From assembly GCA_964585575.1 (NCBI GenBank), contig CAZPEM010000162.1, positions 1-6,678 of the forward strand: a DNA stretch of 6,678 nucleotides, read 5' to 3'. The notes under the pieces are model-generated. The model had not been told where the DNA came from. It saw nothing but the letters and a program-made list of their open reading frames with translations, and made no database searches. Of the stretch, positions 6,119 through 6,678 are shown piece by piece; position 1 is the stretch's first letter; the number at the start of each line of letters is the position of its first letter. The translations under genes were made by a program, and so were the position numbers. This stretch comes from UBA4655 sp964585575. GTDB lineage: Bacteria; Planctomycetota; Planctomycetia; Pirellulales; UBA1268.

Positions 6119-6678
6119 ATGACGAACCGCCGCAGCTGGTCCCTGCCTCTCCTCGCCTTCCTCGCCCTGGCGGCGCCGACCGGCGCGATGGCGGCCGAGG
6201 CTGCCGCCGGCGCGACTCTGGCGGCGGCGCCCGACGCCGCCAAGCTCGAGTTTTTCGAGAAGAAGATCCGGCCGGTGCTGGTCGAGCATTGTTACGAGTG
6301 CCACTCGGCCGAGGCGGCGAAGTCCGGCAACCTGGAGGGCAAGCTGGCCCTCGACTCCCGGGCCGGGATCCGCCAGGGGGGTGAGAGCGGGCCGGCCGTT
6401 GTGCCGAACGACGTGAGCGCCAGCACCCTCATCAAGGCTCTCAAGCACGAGGGGCTGGAGATGCCCCCCGGCGAGAAGCTCTCCGCCGACGTGGTCGCCG
6501 ACTTCGTCACCTGGGTGAAGAACGGTGCTGCCGACCCGCGCGACGGGGCCGCCGTGGCGGCCGGGGCGATCGACATCGAACAGGGGCGGAAGTTCTGGTC
6601 GTTCGTCCCGCCGGTGGCCCATTCCCGGCCGGCGGTGCGCGACACCGCCTGGCCCGCGCGGGAACTCGACTGGTTCAT
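6119..6678 (+). CDS. Planctomycete cytochrome C (PSCyt1) domain protein, 5' part, runs off the window
   Basis: The first 186 codons are present; the frame is open to the window edge. Residues 1-26 form a signal peptide: basic MTNRRS, a hydrophobic core SLPLLAFLALAAP, and likely cleavage after AMA, so the protein is exported. A PSCyt1 c-type haem domain follows at about 43-137, with the haem motif CYECH at 58-62 (His62 as proximal ligand), LALDSRAG at 76-83, GGESGPAVVPN at 87-97, and LEMPPGEKL at 113-121, where Met115 is a plausible distal ligand. FWSFVPP at 159-165 is the usual junction before the DUF1549 (PSCyt2) domain, which should begin near ELDWF at the window end. Full-length relatives usually continue through DUF1549 and DUF1553 for several hundred residues, and a DUF1501 gene often follows. 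The exact biochemical role is not established. The ATG at 6119 has only a weak GGGA upstream but places the signal peptide correctly. Confidence 0.92.
   Translation, partial: MTNRRSWSLPLLAFLALAAPTGAMAAEAAAGATLAAAPDAAKLEFFEKKIRPVLVEHCYECHSAEAAKSGNLEGKLALDSRAGIRQGGESGPAVVPNDVSASTLIKALKHEGLEMPPGEKLSADVVADFVTWVKNGAADPRDGAAVAAGAIDIEQGRKFWSFVPPVAHSRPAVRDTAWPARELDWF

Noticed and set aside
4463..6622. A 719-codon minus-strand open frame spanning the S1-protein gene, intergenic region and cytochrome gene
   Set aside because: It is antisense to two confident genes, rich in His/Arg/Asp with no recognisable domain, and is a GC-bias shadow.
1..6678. CRISPR arrays, insertion sequences, toxin-antitoxin or defence modules
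   Set aside because: No regularly spaced repeats beyond the two short direct repeats, no transposase or integrase motifs, and no small gene pairs were found. All sizeable regions are explained by housekeeping-type genes.

Overview
This window is very GC-rich and most likely comes from a planctomycete, probably of the Pirellulales type. The clearest marker is the 3' gene: a secreted protein with one CxxCH haem motif followed by an F/HW-S-F-x-P-P junction, the N-terminal layout of the 'Planctomycete cytochrome C' (PSCyt1/DUF1549/DUF1553) proteins, which are greatly expanded in that phylum. A DUF6580-like membrane protein and an S1-domain protein with a long proline-rich N-terminus agree with this. 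The taxonomy is inferred from gene content only.

Layout. (1) Bases 1-141 lie downstream of fadA, carry no convincing gene, and hold a 13-bp direct repeat and a small palindrome. (2) Bases 142-3448, minus strand, hold a two-gene fatty-acid beta-oxidation operon. A fused enoyl-CoA hydratase/3-hydroxyacyl-CoA dehydrogenase (fadB/fadJ-like) is followed by a FadA-type thiolase. The two overlap by 11 bases, and the thiolase has a good Shine-Dalgarno inside the end of the first gene. (3) Bases 3449-3550 are a short divergent intergenic region. (4) Bases 3551-4180, plus strand, encode a small multi-pass membrane protein with a strong GGAGG ribosome-binding site and a duplicated start segment. (5) Bases 4218-4301 are a complete tRNA-Leu(GAG). 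(6) Bases 4331-5959 encode a four-repeat S1 RNA-binding protein that starts 29 bases after the tRNA with no visible Shine-Dalgarno. (7) Bases 5960-6118 form an intergenic region with an interrupted stem-loop and the only clearly AT-rich, promoter-like patch nearby. (8) Bases 6119-6678 are the 5' part of the PSCyt1 gene, cut by the window edge.

How they work together. FadB-like and FadA-like proteins would form the trifunctional complex that carries out the last three steps of each beta-oxidation cycle. The membrane protein, tRNA and S1 gene are co-directional with gaps of 37 and 29 bases and could share a transcript, from which tRNA processing would release the S1 message. The PSCyt1 gene probably begins its own unit.

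I see no mobile element, CRISPR array, defence system or convincing new system here. The best leads are modest: an Asn-to-Val change in the HFFNP motif of the dehydrogenase, the tRNA/S1-protein arrangement with no ribosome-binding site, the duplicated start codon of the membrane protein, and the structured 5960-6118 intergenic region.
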